Made by a program: the position numbers and the translations under genes. This document shows positions 43,366 to 51,966 of a DNA stretch of 64,000 bases, piece after piece (within the stretch, counting starts at the first letter, position 1; every line of letters begins with the position of its first letter). The DNA comes from Eubacterium sp. Lineage in GTDB: Bacteria; Bacillota; Clostridia; Lachnospirales; Lachnospiraceae. The notes under the pieces were generated by a model, which did not search any database, had not been told where the DNA came from, and worked only from the letters and a program-made list of their open reading frames with translations. The stretch lies in assembly GCA_024684035.1 (NCBI GenBank), contig JAIKXQ010000073.1, forward strand, positions 22,075-86,074, written 5' to 3'.

Positions 43366-45012
43366 TTGAAGGGGAGCACCATTTTTCATAGGGGGGCCAT
43401 ACGCAAGGCGCTCACCGGAATCGGGGCTGTTCTGGTATCTTTTGCGATTTTTTCCGGGGGAGGGAAGAATCAGGGGATCATACCGGAAGAGCTGCGTACC
43501 GGATGTGAAGCCGAGGCTGCTGTGATTTCCTCGGATGCCGCTTTTTCTGATCTGAACTGGGGAAATCTGCTGATTGAAGCGGATGCCTTGAGCGGTACCA
43601 GCGTGGCGCAGTCTGTATGTGTGACCCAGTATTATATTATTGTAATGGAAAACGCGGCAGAAGATCCGCATCAGCCGGATCGTGTGACGGCTTACTACCG
43701 GCTGCCGTATGACGAAAAAGGAAATGCGGTCAGACCGTTCACCAGGGCGAAATCTGTTCAGGATACGGATTGGGAACACTGTAACGGAATGGCCTACAAC
43801 CCCCGGACAGACAAAGTGTACGTGTCGCTGTACACAAGTCTGCAGGGAGGAAATAACGGGGATATCTACATCATGAATCCCTATACCCTGGGCTATGAGG
43901 ACAGGATTCATATCAGCGACGACTACAATATTCTGGGCATTGGCTATGATTCGGTGCAGGATCGCTACATCATCCAGACGGACGTGGTTGGCGGTTTTGC
44001 CATCAAGATTCTCGACAGCAATTTCCAGATCATTGATGATCTCGGAGGCTACGATCCAAGCCCGGGAAGAAATTTCAATGACCTCTGCGTCTGCGGAGAC
44101 TATGTATTGAACAATCCGGTGACCAACGGTATGAATATCGGAGAATACCTGAATGTCTATTCTCTGTCCCGTCGCGGTCTGGTGGGGACTTTTCCTGAGA
44201 CTTACGGAATTACCGATGCCGATCCGGCCAGTCTGGAGACGGAGTCGATTTGCGAGCTGGGACAGGGAGAGTTTCTGGCACTCGTTAATCTTACGACAAA
44301 TGAGGGTCAGAGAAAATACAGACTTTACTGGACCACCGTACCTATGGATTTCAGCGTTTCTGTTTTGACTTCCGGAGAGGGAAGCGCCGGAGGCGCGACG
44401 GATCTGGTGAGCCGCGGAGCCGACTTTGAACTTTCGTATCAGGCACAGGACGGATATCAGCTCACGGGTATAGTGATCAATGGAAAGGCTGTCAATATTG
44501 ACGGTCAGGACAAGAGTTCCGGTGTATACAGGATACAGAATGTTCAGGCGGATCAGACCATCGATGTGCGCTTTGCGCCGGCTGTCGTGACACAGACTCC
44601 TCTGCCGACGGAGAAGCCGGAGGGGACAGAAGCGGTACAGGGTACATCGGTGACAGATTCCGTAAGCACTTCGTCGGCAGTTGCCGGAGTGCCGACGGAG
44701 AAAAAAAACGGAGGAAAAGGCACAGAGACCAATCTGGCACACAGGATGATCCGTTCCTTTGCAAAAGCTCTCCGGAACCATTTCAGTTACAAGCTGGTTT
44801 TGCAAATCATTTTTGTATGTCTGATGATCGCTCTGGCTGTAGTGATCGGAATAGGTGTGAGAGTGGATATGATCAGAAAAAGGAATCATCGGCGATTTCA
44901 GGAGAGACGCATGAACGATGAAGCCAGACTGATGAAAAAAAGAGAAGAAGATCTCAGGTTTGCCAGAAGCATCAGTGAGATGAGTTACGATGAGCTGAGA
45001 GATCTTCGCTGA
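43366..45012 (+). CDS. Membrane-anchored extracellular protein of unknown function
   Basis: TTG-start ORF; hydrophobic N-terminus, large extracellular region, InlB-B-repeat-like LTSGEGSAGGATDLVSRGADFELSYQAQDGYQLTGIVINGK, TM near the C-terminus, charged cytoplasmic tail. Confidence 0.7.
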   Translation: MKGSTIFHRGAIRKALTGIGAVLVSFAIFSGGGKNQGIIPEELRTGCEAEAAVISSDAAFSDLNWGNLLIEADALSGTSVAQSVCVTQYYIIVMENAAEDPHQPDRVTAYYRLPYDEKGNAVRPFTRAKSVQDTDWEHCNGMAYNPRTDKVYVSLYTSLQGGNNGDIYIMNPYTLGYEDRIHISDDYNILGIGYDSVQDRYIIQTDVVGGFAIKILDSNFQIIDDLGGYDPSPGRNFNDLCVCGDYVLNNPVTNGMNIGEYLNVYSLSRRGLVGTFPETYGITDADPASLETESICELGQGEFLALVNLTTNEGQRKYRLYWTTVPMDFSVSVLTSGEGSAGGATDLVSRGADFELSYQAQDGYQLTGIVINGKAVNIDGQDKSSGVYRIQNVQADQTIDVRFAPAVVTQTPLPTEKPEGTEAVQGTSVTDSVSTSSAVAGVPTEKKNGGKGTETNLAHRMIRSFAKALRNHFSYKLVLQIIFVCLMIALAVVIGIGVRVDMIRKRNHRRFQERRMNDEARLMKKREEDLRFARSISEMSYDELRDLR

Positions 45013-45059
45013 TGTACGGCTGCCAAAGGTCTCATGTGAACATAATGATTTTTTGATTA

Positions 45060-45099
45060 ATCCCGGGATTTCTGCTTGAGAGGAATCCCGGGATTTTGT
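45060..45099 (+). terminator. Hairpin between the membrane protein and CobW-like genes
   Basis: AATCCCGGGATTtctgcttgaggAATCCCGGGATTTTG. Confidence 0.55.
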
Positions 45100-45113
45100 G
45101 GAGGAAGAAATAT

Positions 45114-46094
45114 ATGATTAAGATCGATCTGGTGACGGGCTTTCTCGGTTCGGGAAAGACGACATTCATTCGTAATTATGCGAAGTATCTGATATCGCAG
45201 GGGAAGCGGATCGCGATTCTCGAAAATGATTATGGCGCCATCAACGTGGATATGATGATGCTGGAGGATCTGGAGGGGGATCAGTGTGATCTGCAGATGG
45301 TCGTCGGTGGCAGTGACTATGCCTGCCATAAGCGCCGCCTGAAGTCCAAACTGATCACTCTTGGTATGCTCGGATATGATCGTGTGATCATGGAACCGTC
45401 CGGAATCTTTGATGTAGACGAGTTCACGGATACCCTGCGGGAGGAACCTCTGGATCGCTGGTATGAAATCGGAAGTGTAATCTCCATCGTAGACGCGTCT
45501 CTGAAGGAAGAACTATCGGAAGAATCCGAATATCTGATTGTCTCGCAGACGGCAAATGCCGCGGCTGTTATTCTAAGCAGAACGCAGGAGGTGGAGGCTG
45601 ACCGGATTCTTTTGACCATCGATCATATCAACCGCGCCTTCGAAAAATTCCGTTGCAGCCGGAACCTTTCGGCCGGAGATCTGATTATGGATAAACCCTG
45701 GGATCAGTATGGAACGGAAGAGTATGAGGCCATCCTCCGGGCGGGCTTTGTCCATGCAGATCATATAAAGATCCCGGTTACGGATGATAACGCATATGAT
45801 TCGATGTTTTATATGAATGTGAAGATGCGTGAAGAGGAAATACGGCCGACACTGACAAGGCTGCTGTCGGATTCGGCCTGCGGAGAAATCATACGTATAA
45901 AGGGGTATGTATCCTGCCCGGAAGAAAAATGCTGGATCGAGATCAACGCGACTGCTTCAGAGATGAGAATTGAACCGTCAACGCAGGGGCAGGAGGTAAT
46001 CATCGTGATTGGAGAACACCTCGACAGAGACAAAATTGCGGAGTATTTCGACTTCAGCTATGGCAGCGGACATGAATTTATTCATCAGGACTAA
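45114..46094 (+). CDS. CobW/G3E family GTP-binding protein
   Basis: MIKIDLVTGFLGSGKTTFIRNYAKYL; IMEPSGIFDVDEF. Confidence 0.88.
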   Translation: MIKIDLVTGFLGSGKTTFIRNYAKYLISQGKRIAILENDYGAINVDMMMLEDLEGDQCDLQMVVGGSDYACHKRRLKSKLITLGMLGYDRVIMEPSGIFDVDEFTDTLREEPLDRWYEIGSVISIVDASLKEELSEESEYLIVSQTANAAAVILSRTQEVEADRILLTIDHINRAFEKFRCSRNLSAGDLIMDKPWDQYGTEEYEAILRAGFVHADHIKIPVTDDNAYDSMFYMNVKMREEEIRPTLTRLLSDSACGEIIRIKGYVSCPEEKCWIEINATASEMRIEPSTQGQEVIIVIGEHLDRDKIAEYFDFSYGSGHEFIHQD

Positions 46095-46265
46095 GGTATT
46101 CTGCAATAAAAATTCCGAAAATCCCAGGCAATTATAGGAATTGCCGGTGAATCCTAGACGAAAGTGTTCTTACGCTATATAATGGGGGTTATTGGTGAGG
46201 ACGGACGTAAAGTTTGACTGTGATCAGTCAAATGGCCGTCAAGTTTAAAATAAAGGGGACTGACA

Positions 46266-47540
46266 ATGAAAAAAGAGACAAAATGTATTCAGGCCGGCTA
46301 CACTCCGAAAAACGGGGAGCCGAGAATGATTCCGATCATTCAGAGCACGACGTTTAAATACGATACCAGCGAGGATATGGGTAAGCTGTTTGATCTTGAG
46401 GCCAGCGGTTACTTCTACACCAGACTTCAGAATCCGACGAACGACTATGTCGCTGCAAAGATCGCTGCTCTTGAAGGCGGTTCCGCGGCCATCCTTACGT
46501 CTTCCGGACAGGCTGCCACGTTCTTCTCTGTGTTCAACCTTGCGGGTGCCGGAGACCACGTGATCGCATCCACTGCGATTTATGGCGGAAGTTTCAACCT
46601 GTTTAATGTGACCATGAGAAAAATGGGCATTGATTTTACATTTGTGGATCCGGATTGTTCCGATGAAGAACTTGAGGCAGCGTTCAAACCGAATACAAAA
46701 GCTGTCTTTGGTGAGACGATTGCCAATCCCGCACTGATCGTTTTTGATATCGAGAGATTTGCGAAAGCTGCTCATGCGCATGGTGTACCGCTGATCATCG
46801 ACAATACATTTGCTACGCCGATCCACTGCAGACCGATTGAGTGGGGAGCAGACATCGTCACTCATTCCACAACAAAATACATGGACGGACATGACGCCAC
46901 AGTCGGCGGCTGTATCGTTGATTCCGGAAACTTCGACTGGATGGCGCATGCAGACAAATTCCCGGGACTCTGCACACCGGACGATTCCTATCATGGAATT
47001 ACCTATGCCGAGAAGTTCGGCAAAGAGGGCGCGTACATCACCAAGTGTACCGCGCAGTTGATGCGCGATCTCGGAGCGATTCCTTCTCCGATGAACTGCT
47101 ACATGCTGAATCTCGGCCTTGAGTCTCTGGCAGTGCGTATACAGAGACACTGTGAGAATGCGCAGAAAGTCGCAGAATTCCTGAGCGGCCACGAGAAGAT
47201 CTCCTGGGTGAACTATCCGGGACTTGAGGGCAACAAATACTACGAGCGCGCGAAAAAATACATGCCGGACGGAACCTGTGGAGTTATCTCCTTTGGCGTA
47301 AAAGGCGGTAGAAGCGCAGCGGAAGAATTTATGAAACATCTGAAACTGGCCATCGTTGCGACCCATGTGGCGGACGCACACACCTGTGTGCTTCATCCGG
47401 CGTCCTCTACCCATCGTCAGATGACAGACGAGGAGCTTATTGCCGGCGGTGTAGCACCGGATCTGGTAAGATTCTCCGTTGGTATCGAGAATGTGGATGA
47501 TATCATTGAGGATCTTGCACAGGCACTTGAAAATGTTTAA
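46266..47540 (+). CDS. O-acetylhomoserine sulfhydrylase (Cys/Met metabolism PLP enzyme)
   Basis: TKCIQAGYTPKNGEPRMIPIIQSTTFKYDTSEDMGKLFDLE...SSGQAATFFSVFNLAGAGDHVI...THSTTKYMDGHDATVGG. Confidence 0.88.
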   Translation: MKKETKCIQAGYTPKNGEPRMIPIIQSTTFKYDTSEDMGKLFDLEASGYFYTRLQNPTNDYVAAKIAALEGGSAAILTSSGQAATFFSVFNLAGAGDHVIASTAIYGGSFNLFNVTMRKMGIDFTFVDPDCSDEELEAAFKPNTKAVFGETIANPALIVFDIERFAKAAHAHGVPLIIDNTFATPIHCRPIEWGADIVTHSTTKYMDGHDATVGGCIVDSGNFDWMAHADKFPGLCTPDDSYHGITYAEKFGKEGAYITKCTAQLMRDLGAIPSPMNCYMLNLGLESLAVRIQRHCENAQKVAEFLSGHEKISWVNYPGLEGNKYYERAKKYMPDGTCGVISFGVKGGRSAAEEFMKHLKLAIVATHVADAHTCVLHPASSTHRQMTDEELIAGGVAPDLVRFSVGIENVDDIIEDLAQALENV

Positions 47541-47599
47541 AACGCAGTGATACGTGTTTTTCTTTCGGCAGATGCGGTAGGCATCTGCCGAATTTTTTT

Positions 47600-47770
47600 A
47601 TGGTATAGGAAATTGCTCCGCAATCCCTATACCATAACGCTCCGCGGGATGCGCAGCTCGCAGATAAGAAGATCGCTTACGCGATTCTGCTCGCGCGCCA
47701 AAGTCCTGCGGCGCTCCCCTCAGGAATGAGGGGCTGGGGGAGTCGAAGTCCGCTTGCGGACTTTGTTCTA
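47600..47770. repeat. Dispersed intergenic repeat, variant module 1 (TGGTATAGG...CCTATACCA) + 2 + 3b
   Basis: TGGTATAGGAAATTGCTCCGCAATCCCTATACCATAACGCTCCGCGGGATGCGCAGCTCGCAGATAAGAAGATCGC...GTCCGCTTGCGGACTTTGTTCTA. Confidence 0.9.
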
Positions 47771-47964
47771 GGATATTTTTCCGTGTTTCCCGTGAGACAA
47801 CATGCGATACGGAAATCACTTGTTTTTGGAGGATCCGTGGCGTCGCATGTTTTTGGGGTGAAATAATGTCTTGATATGTTATAATAATGAAAAAAATGTG
47901 GCTCTGCGCCGGATGGGTGACAAATATTCCTGTCTGCGCAGAGAGATTTAGGAGGAGAAAGATT

Positions 47965-48564
47965 ATGTTAATTACCTGTCTGGATGTTGAAGGTGTACTT
48001 GTACCGGAGATTTGGATCGCATTCGCCGAGGCGAGTGGTATTCCGGAGCTGAAGAAGACCACAAGAGATGAGCCGGATTACGATAAACTGATGAACTGGA
48101 GACTGGGCATTCTGAAAGAGCATGGCCTCGGGCTGAAGGAGATTCAGGATGTCATCGCAACCATCGATCCTCTTCCGGGTGCAAAAGAGTTCCTTGATGA
48201 GCTTCGTTCGTTTTCACAGGTAATTCTGATTTCGGATACGTTCGAACAGTTCGCAGCTCCTCTTATGGAGAAGCTTGGCAGACCTACACTTTTCTGCAAC
48301 TCTCTTGAGGTGGCTGACAACGGAGAGATCACAGGATTCAGAATGCGCTGTGAGAAATCCAAGCTGACAACTGTAAAGGCACTCCAGTCCATAGGATTTG
48401 AAACAATCGCATCCGGCGACAGCTACAATGATCTCGGAATGATTCAGGCCAGCAAAGCAGGTTTCCTGTTCCGCAGTACAGACAAGATCAAGGCTGATTT
48501 CCCTGAGATTCCGGCATATGAGGAGTATGCAGATCTTCTTGAGGCGATCCGCAAGGCAATGTGA
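47965..48564 (+). CDS. thrH: Bifunctional phosphoserine phosphatase/homoserine phosphotransferase
   Basis: MLITCLDVEGVLVPEIWIAFAEASGIPELKKTTRDEPDYDKLMNWRLGIL; HAD motif SGDSYNDLGMI. Confidence 0.9.
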   Translation: MLITCLDVEGVLVPEIWIAFAEASGIPELKKTTRDEPDYDKLMNWRLGILKEHGLGLKEIQDVIATIDPLPGAKEFLDELRSFSQVILISDTFEQFAAPLMEKLGRPTLFCNSLEVADNGEITGFRMRCEKSKLTTVKALQSIGFETIASGDSYNDLGMIQASKAGFLFRSTDKIKADFPEIPAYEEYADLLEAIRKAM

Positions 48565-48661
48565 TCGGATCCGAAAGCCGGATTTGAGACAAACTGATGA
48601 TTCTTCGGCACAAAGGGCACTTGACAAAAAGATTCTTCGTCAATCTGCTGATTTATTGTGA

Positions 48662-48676
48662 ATGGAATCGATTACA
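48662..48676 (+). promoter_or_regulatory. Sequence matching the catabolite-responsive element consensus (LacI-family operator type)
   Basis: ATGGAATCGATTACA fits WTGNAANCGNWNNCA exactly. Confidence 0.4.
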
Positions 48677-48703
48677 ATACGTGCAGAAATGTGAACAGCG
48701 AAA

Positions 48704-48796
48704 TATGCACATTATGTCGCTGTGCATAAGATAAAAGTGTGAAAAACAGCGTAATTATTGAATTTGTGCACATGTTGTGCACAAAAATGTGCATAA
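48704..48796. repeat. Cluster of TGTGCAYAA dyads
   Basis: TATGCACA-N9-TGTGCATAA, TTTGTGCACAtgtTGTGCACAAA (10-bp arms), TGTGCATAA. Confidence 0.7.
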
Positions 48797-48994
48797 CTTT
48801 ACGAAATATACACACTGACGTTCAAGATGGGATATAGAGGAGATTTCACATAGAATTCACAGAAACAACGAACTTCGAACACAACTGAAAGCTATACTGA
48901 ATGCATAGAAACGGGTACAGTGATCTCGTTTCTATCGGTTGAGAAGTGTTTTGTTTTTTCTCATAATTGATCTTGCAAAAGATCGAAATCTCCT

Positions 48995-49029
48995 TCCTTA
49001 AGAGGCCGCCGGCTGGCGGCCTCTTTTAT
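48995..49029 (+). terminator. Strong terminator closing the 48.6-49.0 kb intergenic region
   Basis: TAAGAGGCCGCCggctGGCGGCCTCTTTTAT. Confidence 0.75.
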
Positions 49030-49035
49030 AGTGTT

Positions 49036-49172
49036 GATAAACGCTCCGCGGGATGCGCAGCTCGCAGATAAGAAGATCGCTTGCGCGATTCTGCTCGCGC
49101 GCCTTTCGTCCGCTACGCTCACCGGGAGGATTGAGGGGATGGGGAGTCGAAGTCCGCTTGCGGACTTTGCTT
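49036..49172. repeat. Dispersed intergenic repeat, modules 2+3b
   Basis: AAACGCTCCGCGGGATGCGCAGCTCGCAGATAAGAAGATCGCTTGCGCGATTCTGCTCGCGCGCCTTTCGTCCGCTACGCTCACCGGGAGG...GTCCGCTTGCGGACTTTG. Confidence 0.88.
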
Positions 49173-49235
49173 TTGAATGTGATATAATGTACGTTGAATT
49201 GCAGATGGGTCAGACTGGATCCGAAGGGAGAAAAA

Positions 49236-50255
49236 ATGAGAATTAAACGTGCAGCATTGATCGGGGCAGGAGCTGTGGGAAGCTGGTTCATTCCGGGACT
49301 TGGCATGGTTCTGGGCAAGAACTTTTATGTGATCGCATCCGGGGAGCGGGCTGACAGGCTTAGAACAGAAGGGATCGTGATTAACGGCCGTGTCTATGAC
49401 GGCGACAATCTCAATATTCGAACAGCGGAAGAGGCCGGAGCCCTTGGCGTTGATCTGTTGCTGGTGGCCGTGAAATATAATAACCTGAAGGATGTGCTCT
49501 ACGATATCCGTACAATTGTCGAGGAGCGGAAGATTTTCGGCTCCGGAGATGACACGGATGATGCGATGAAGGACATGGTAGTAGTGAGTTGTCTGAATGG
49601 TATCAATGCGGAGGAAATCATAGCGAAGGAGATCGGAGAGGAATTGATTCTGCCGGCCTTCATGCGGGTGGTTTCCAGGAAAGTCGGAAATGAGATTCGC
49701 TATAACCCGTATATGCCCCAGCCGGGTGGATTGATCTTCGGTGAAAAAGATACAGCGGAAAAAACGGAACGCTGCGAGGCTGTTGAGCATCTGCTCCGTG
49801 ATGCAGGGATCGGCTGTGAATTTGTAGGCAATATTCTGGAGCGGAAGTGGCAGAAATATGCCCTCAATATTTCCAATAATCTGCCCCAGGCAATTCTGGG
49901 TGTGGGGTTTGGCGCTTACTGTGACAGCGCCCATGTGGCATATATTCATGACTGTCTCTATGCAGAGACGATGGTCGTGGCATCCAAATACGGTATTCGT
50001 TTTGAACCGGAAAAGAATTCCCTCGAGATGGCACCGGAGCCCGCACGTTTTTCCACGCTTCAGGATCTGGATGCAAAGCGGCATACAGAAATCGAGATGC
50101 TTGCCGGAGTTTTGATGGACAAAGCGGAGGCAGTTGGTGTTCCGGTTCCGTTCACGGAGTACACCTATCATCTGATTCGTGCTCTGGAAGAGAAAAATGA
50201 CGGACTTTTCGATTACTCTGTGGAGAACGCCGGGGGAGAGACGGAAAAATGTTGA
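49236..50255 (+). CDS. Ketopantoate reductase family (2-dehydropantoate 2-reductase) protein
   Basis: MRIKRAALIGAGAVGSWFIPGL Rossmann; LVAVKYNNL; NISNNLPQAILG; start about 49236 inside ORF 49194..50255. Confidence 0.82.
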   Translation: MRIKRAALIGAGAVGSWFIPGLGMVLGKNFYVIASGERADRLRTEGIVINGRVYDGDNLNIRTAEEAGALGVDLLLVAVKYNNLKDVLYDIRTIVEERKIFGSGDDTDDAMKDMVVVSCLNGINAEEIIAKEIGEELILPAFMRVVSRKVGNEIRYNPYMPQPGGLIFGEKDTAEKTERCEAVEHLLRDAGIGCEFVGNILERKWQKYALNISNNLPQAILGVGFGAYCDSAHVAYIHDCLYAETMVVASKYGIRFEPEKNSLEMAPEPARFSTLQDLDAKRHTEIEMLAGVLMDKAEAVGVPVPFTEYTYHLIRALEEKNDGLFDYSVENAGGETEKC

Positions 50256-50959
50256 GAGATGTAGATATCAAAGACATCTGGGATGGACGTTTCTACGGAG
50301 CGGAGGAAAAAGTGAGAGTGGGGTGTAACGCCTGCGAGGGGTGTTCAGACTGCTGTCGCACGACGGGAGATTCTATCATTCTCGATCCTTATGATCTCTA
50401 TCAGCTGAACAAGGGTACCGGCTTGACTTTTACAGAGATGATTGAAAACCAGATCGAGATCCGTTTTGTGGATGGAATGATTTTGCCGAATATTATGGAG
50501 CATGATGAAGCCAGGCCTGAGAGAGAGGATGGTTGTCCCTTTCTCAATGAAAAAGGAAGGTGCAGCATATATCTGTACCGGCCGGGCTTTTGCAGACTCT
50601 TTCCGGTGGGAAGATACTACACGGGTGAGCCGGAGAGAACCTTCCGGTATTTTGTTCAGAAGGATGAATGCGCGAAGAAAAACAGCCCGCGATACAAGGT
50701 GAGATTGAAGGATTGGCTTGGGATCCCTGAACTGAAAAAGTACGAAGCGTATATCAACCGCTGGCATTATTTCCTCAAAGATGTCAGCGCCGGCTTGAAT
50801 CTGATGAGTGAGTCGGCCAGAAAGCAGATCGCCAGATATATTCTCCAGGTTTTTTATGTTACTCCCTACCATGTGCAGGCGGATTTCTACGGGCAGTTTG
50901 AAATGAGGATGAATAAAGTCAGGGATGAGCTGGTGGCTCTGGGAATCCGGCTGCCTTGA
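50249..50959 (+). CDS. YkgJ family cysteine cluster protein
   Basis: VGCNACEGCSDCCRTTGDSIILDPYDLYQL...CPFLNEKGRCSIYLYRPGFCRLFPVG. Confidence 0.88.
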   Translation: MLRDVDIKDIWDGRFYGAEEKVRVGCNACEGCSDCCRTTGDSIILDPYDLYQLNKGTGLTFTEMIENQIEIRFVDGMILPNIMEHDEARPEREDGCPFLNEKGRCSIYLYRPGFCRLFPVGRYYTGEPERTFRYFVQKDECAKKNSPRYKVRLKDWLGIPELKKYEAYINRWHYFLKDVSAGLNLMSESARKQIARYILQVFYVTPYHVQADFYGQFEMRMNKVRDELVALGIRLP

Positions 50960-51020
50960 GGACAGGAAAGGTAATGATTGTACAGCCGCAGTATAATGAA
51001 TTCACGGGGAGGAGAAGACG

Positions 51021-51878
51021 ATGAACTGCTCAAAGGTGGATATGCATATGCACAGCACGGCATCGGATGGAACTGATGAACCGAAATGTCTGGTAGAAAA
51101 AGTGAAGAATGCCGGAATCAGAGTTTTTTCACTCACGGATCATGATACGGTTGCCGGTCTGGAAGATGTTTCCGCAAATATTCCATCTGGAGTCCGGTTC
51201 ATCCCGGGGATTGAATTCTCCTGTATTTCAGAGGCGGGAAAGTGTCACATCCTTGGGTATAACTGTGACGTGACAAGTCCGGTGTTCCGGGAGACTCTGG
51301 AAAAGGGAGTAAGGCTTCGGCGCGAAAAGCTGACCAGACGGCTGGATTATCTGCAGGATGTCTGCGGAATTGAGATCGATGAAGGGGAGCGGGAGAAATT
51401 CTACCGCATGAAAAGTGTCGGAAAGCCTCACCTTGCCAAAATGCTGATTCGAAAGGGAATGGCGACGTCGATCTGGGAGGCAATCGACAAATATATCAAC
51501 CCGAGCGGCACGGAAGACAGTCGTCTATCTTCGGAGCTGGTGATTTCTTCGATTCTGGCTTCGGGTGGTGTTCCGGTCTGGGCCCATCCCCTTGGAGGGG
51601 AGGGGGAGAGAAGAATCGGCCGAGGAGAGTTTGAAGAAGAACTGAATTACCTTCTTGGTTGTGGCCTCCGTGGTCTGGAGTGTCATTATTCCAGATACTC
51701 AGAAAGCGAGTGCGCTGCGCTTGTCGATGCGGCTGAAGAATCACGGCTGCTGGTATCCGGAGGCAGTGATTATCACGGGAAAAACAAAGATATCTGGATG
51801 GGGACATTGAATGCGGAACTTCGACCGGTGGAGCCGGAAAAGCTTACGTTGCTGCGGGAGCTTGGAATTTCAGTTTGA
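51021..51878 (+). CDS. PHP domain phosphoesterase/nuclease-like protein
   Basis: VDMHMHSTASDGTDEPKCLVEKVKNAGIRVFSLTDHDTVAGLEDV...GIEFSC...GSDYHGKN. Confidence 0.9.
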   Translation: MNCSKVDMHMHSTASDGTDEPKCLVEKVKNAGIRVFSLTDHDTVAGLEDVSANIPSGVRFIPGIEFSCISEAGKCHILGYNCDVTSPVFRETLEKGVRLRREKLTRRLDYLQDVCGIEIDEGEREKFYRMKSVGKPHLAKMLIRKGMATSIWEAIDKYINPSGTEDSRLSSELVISSILASGGVPVWAHPLGGEGERRIGRGEFEEELNYLLGCGLRGLECHYSRYSESECAALVDAAEESRLLVSGGSDYHGKNKDIWMGTLNAELRPVEPEKLTLLRELGISV

Positions 51879-51966
51879 CGGTCTTCCGGAGGAATACATA
51901 ACAAACATGTGAGATGCCCGTATTGTTATCTAAGAACAGTTATACCAGGATCATGGGGTGAGATTT

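Noticed and set aside
46100-46262. SAM riboswitch upstream of the O-acetylhomoserine sulfhydrylase gene
   Set aside because: No S-box core (CUUAUC...GGAGGGA) found; only a TTGACT/AGTCAA hairpin seen
48704-48796. Chromosomal replication origin
   Set aside because: No dnaA/dnaN/recF neighbourhood and boxes mismatch the consensus
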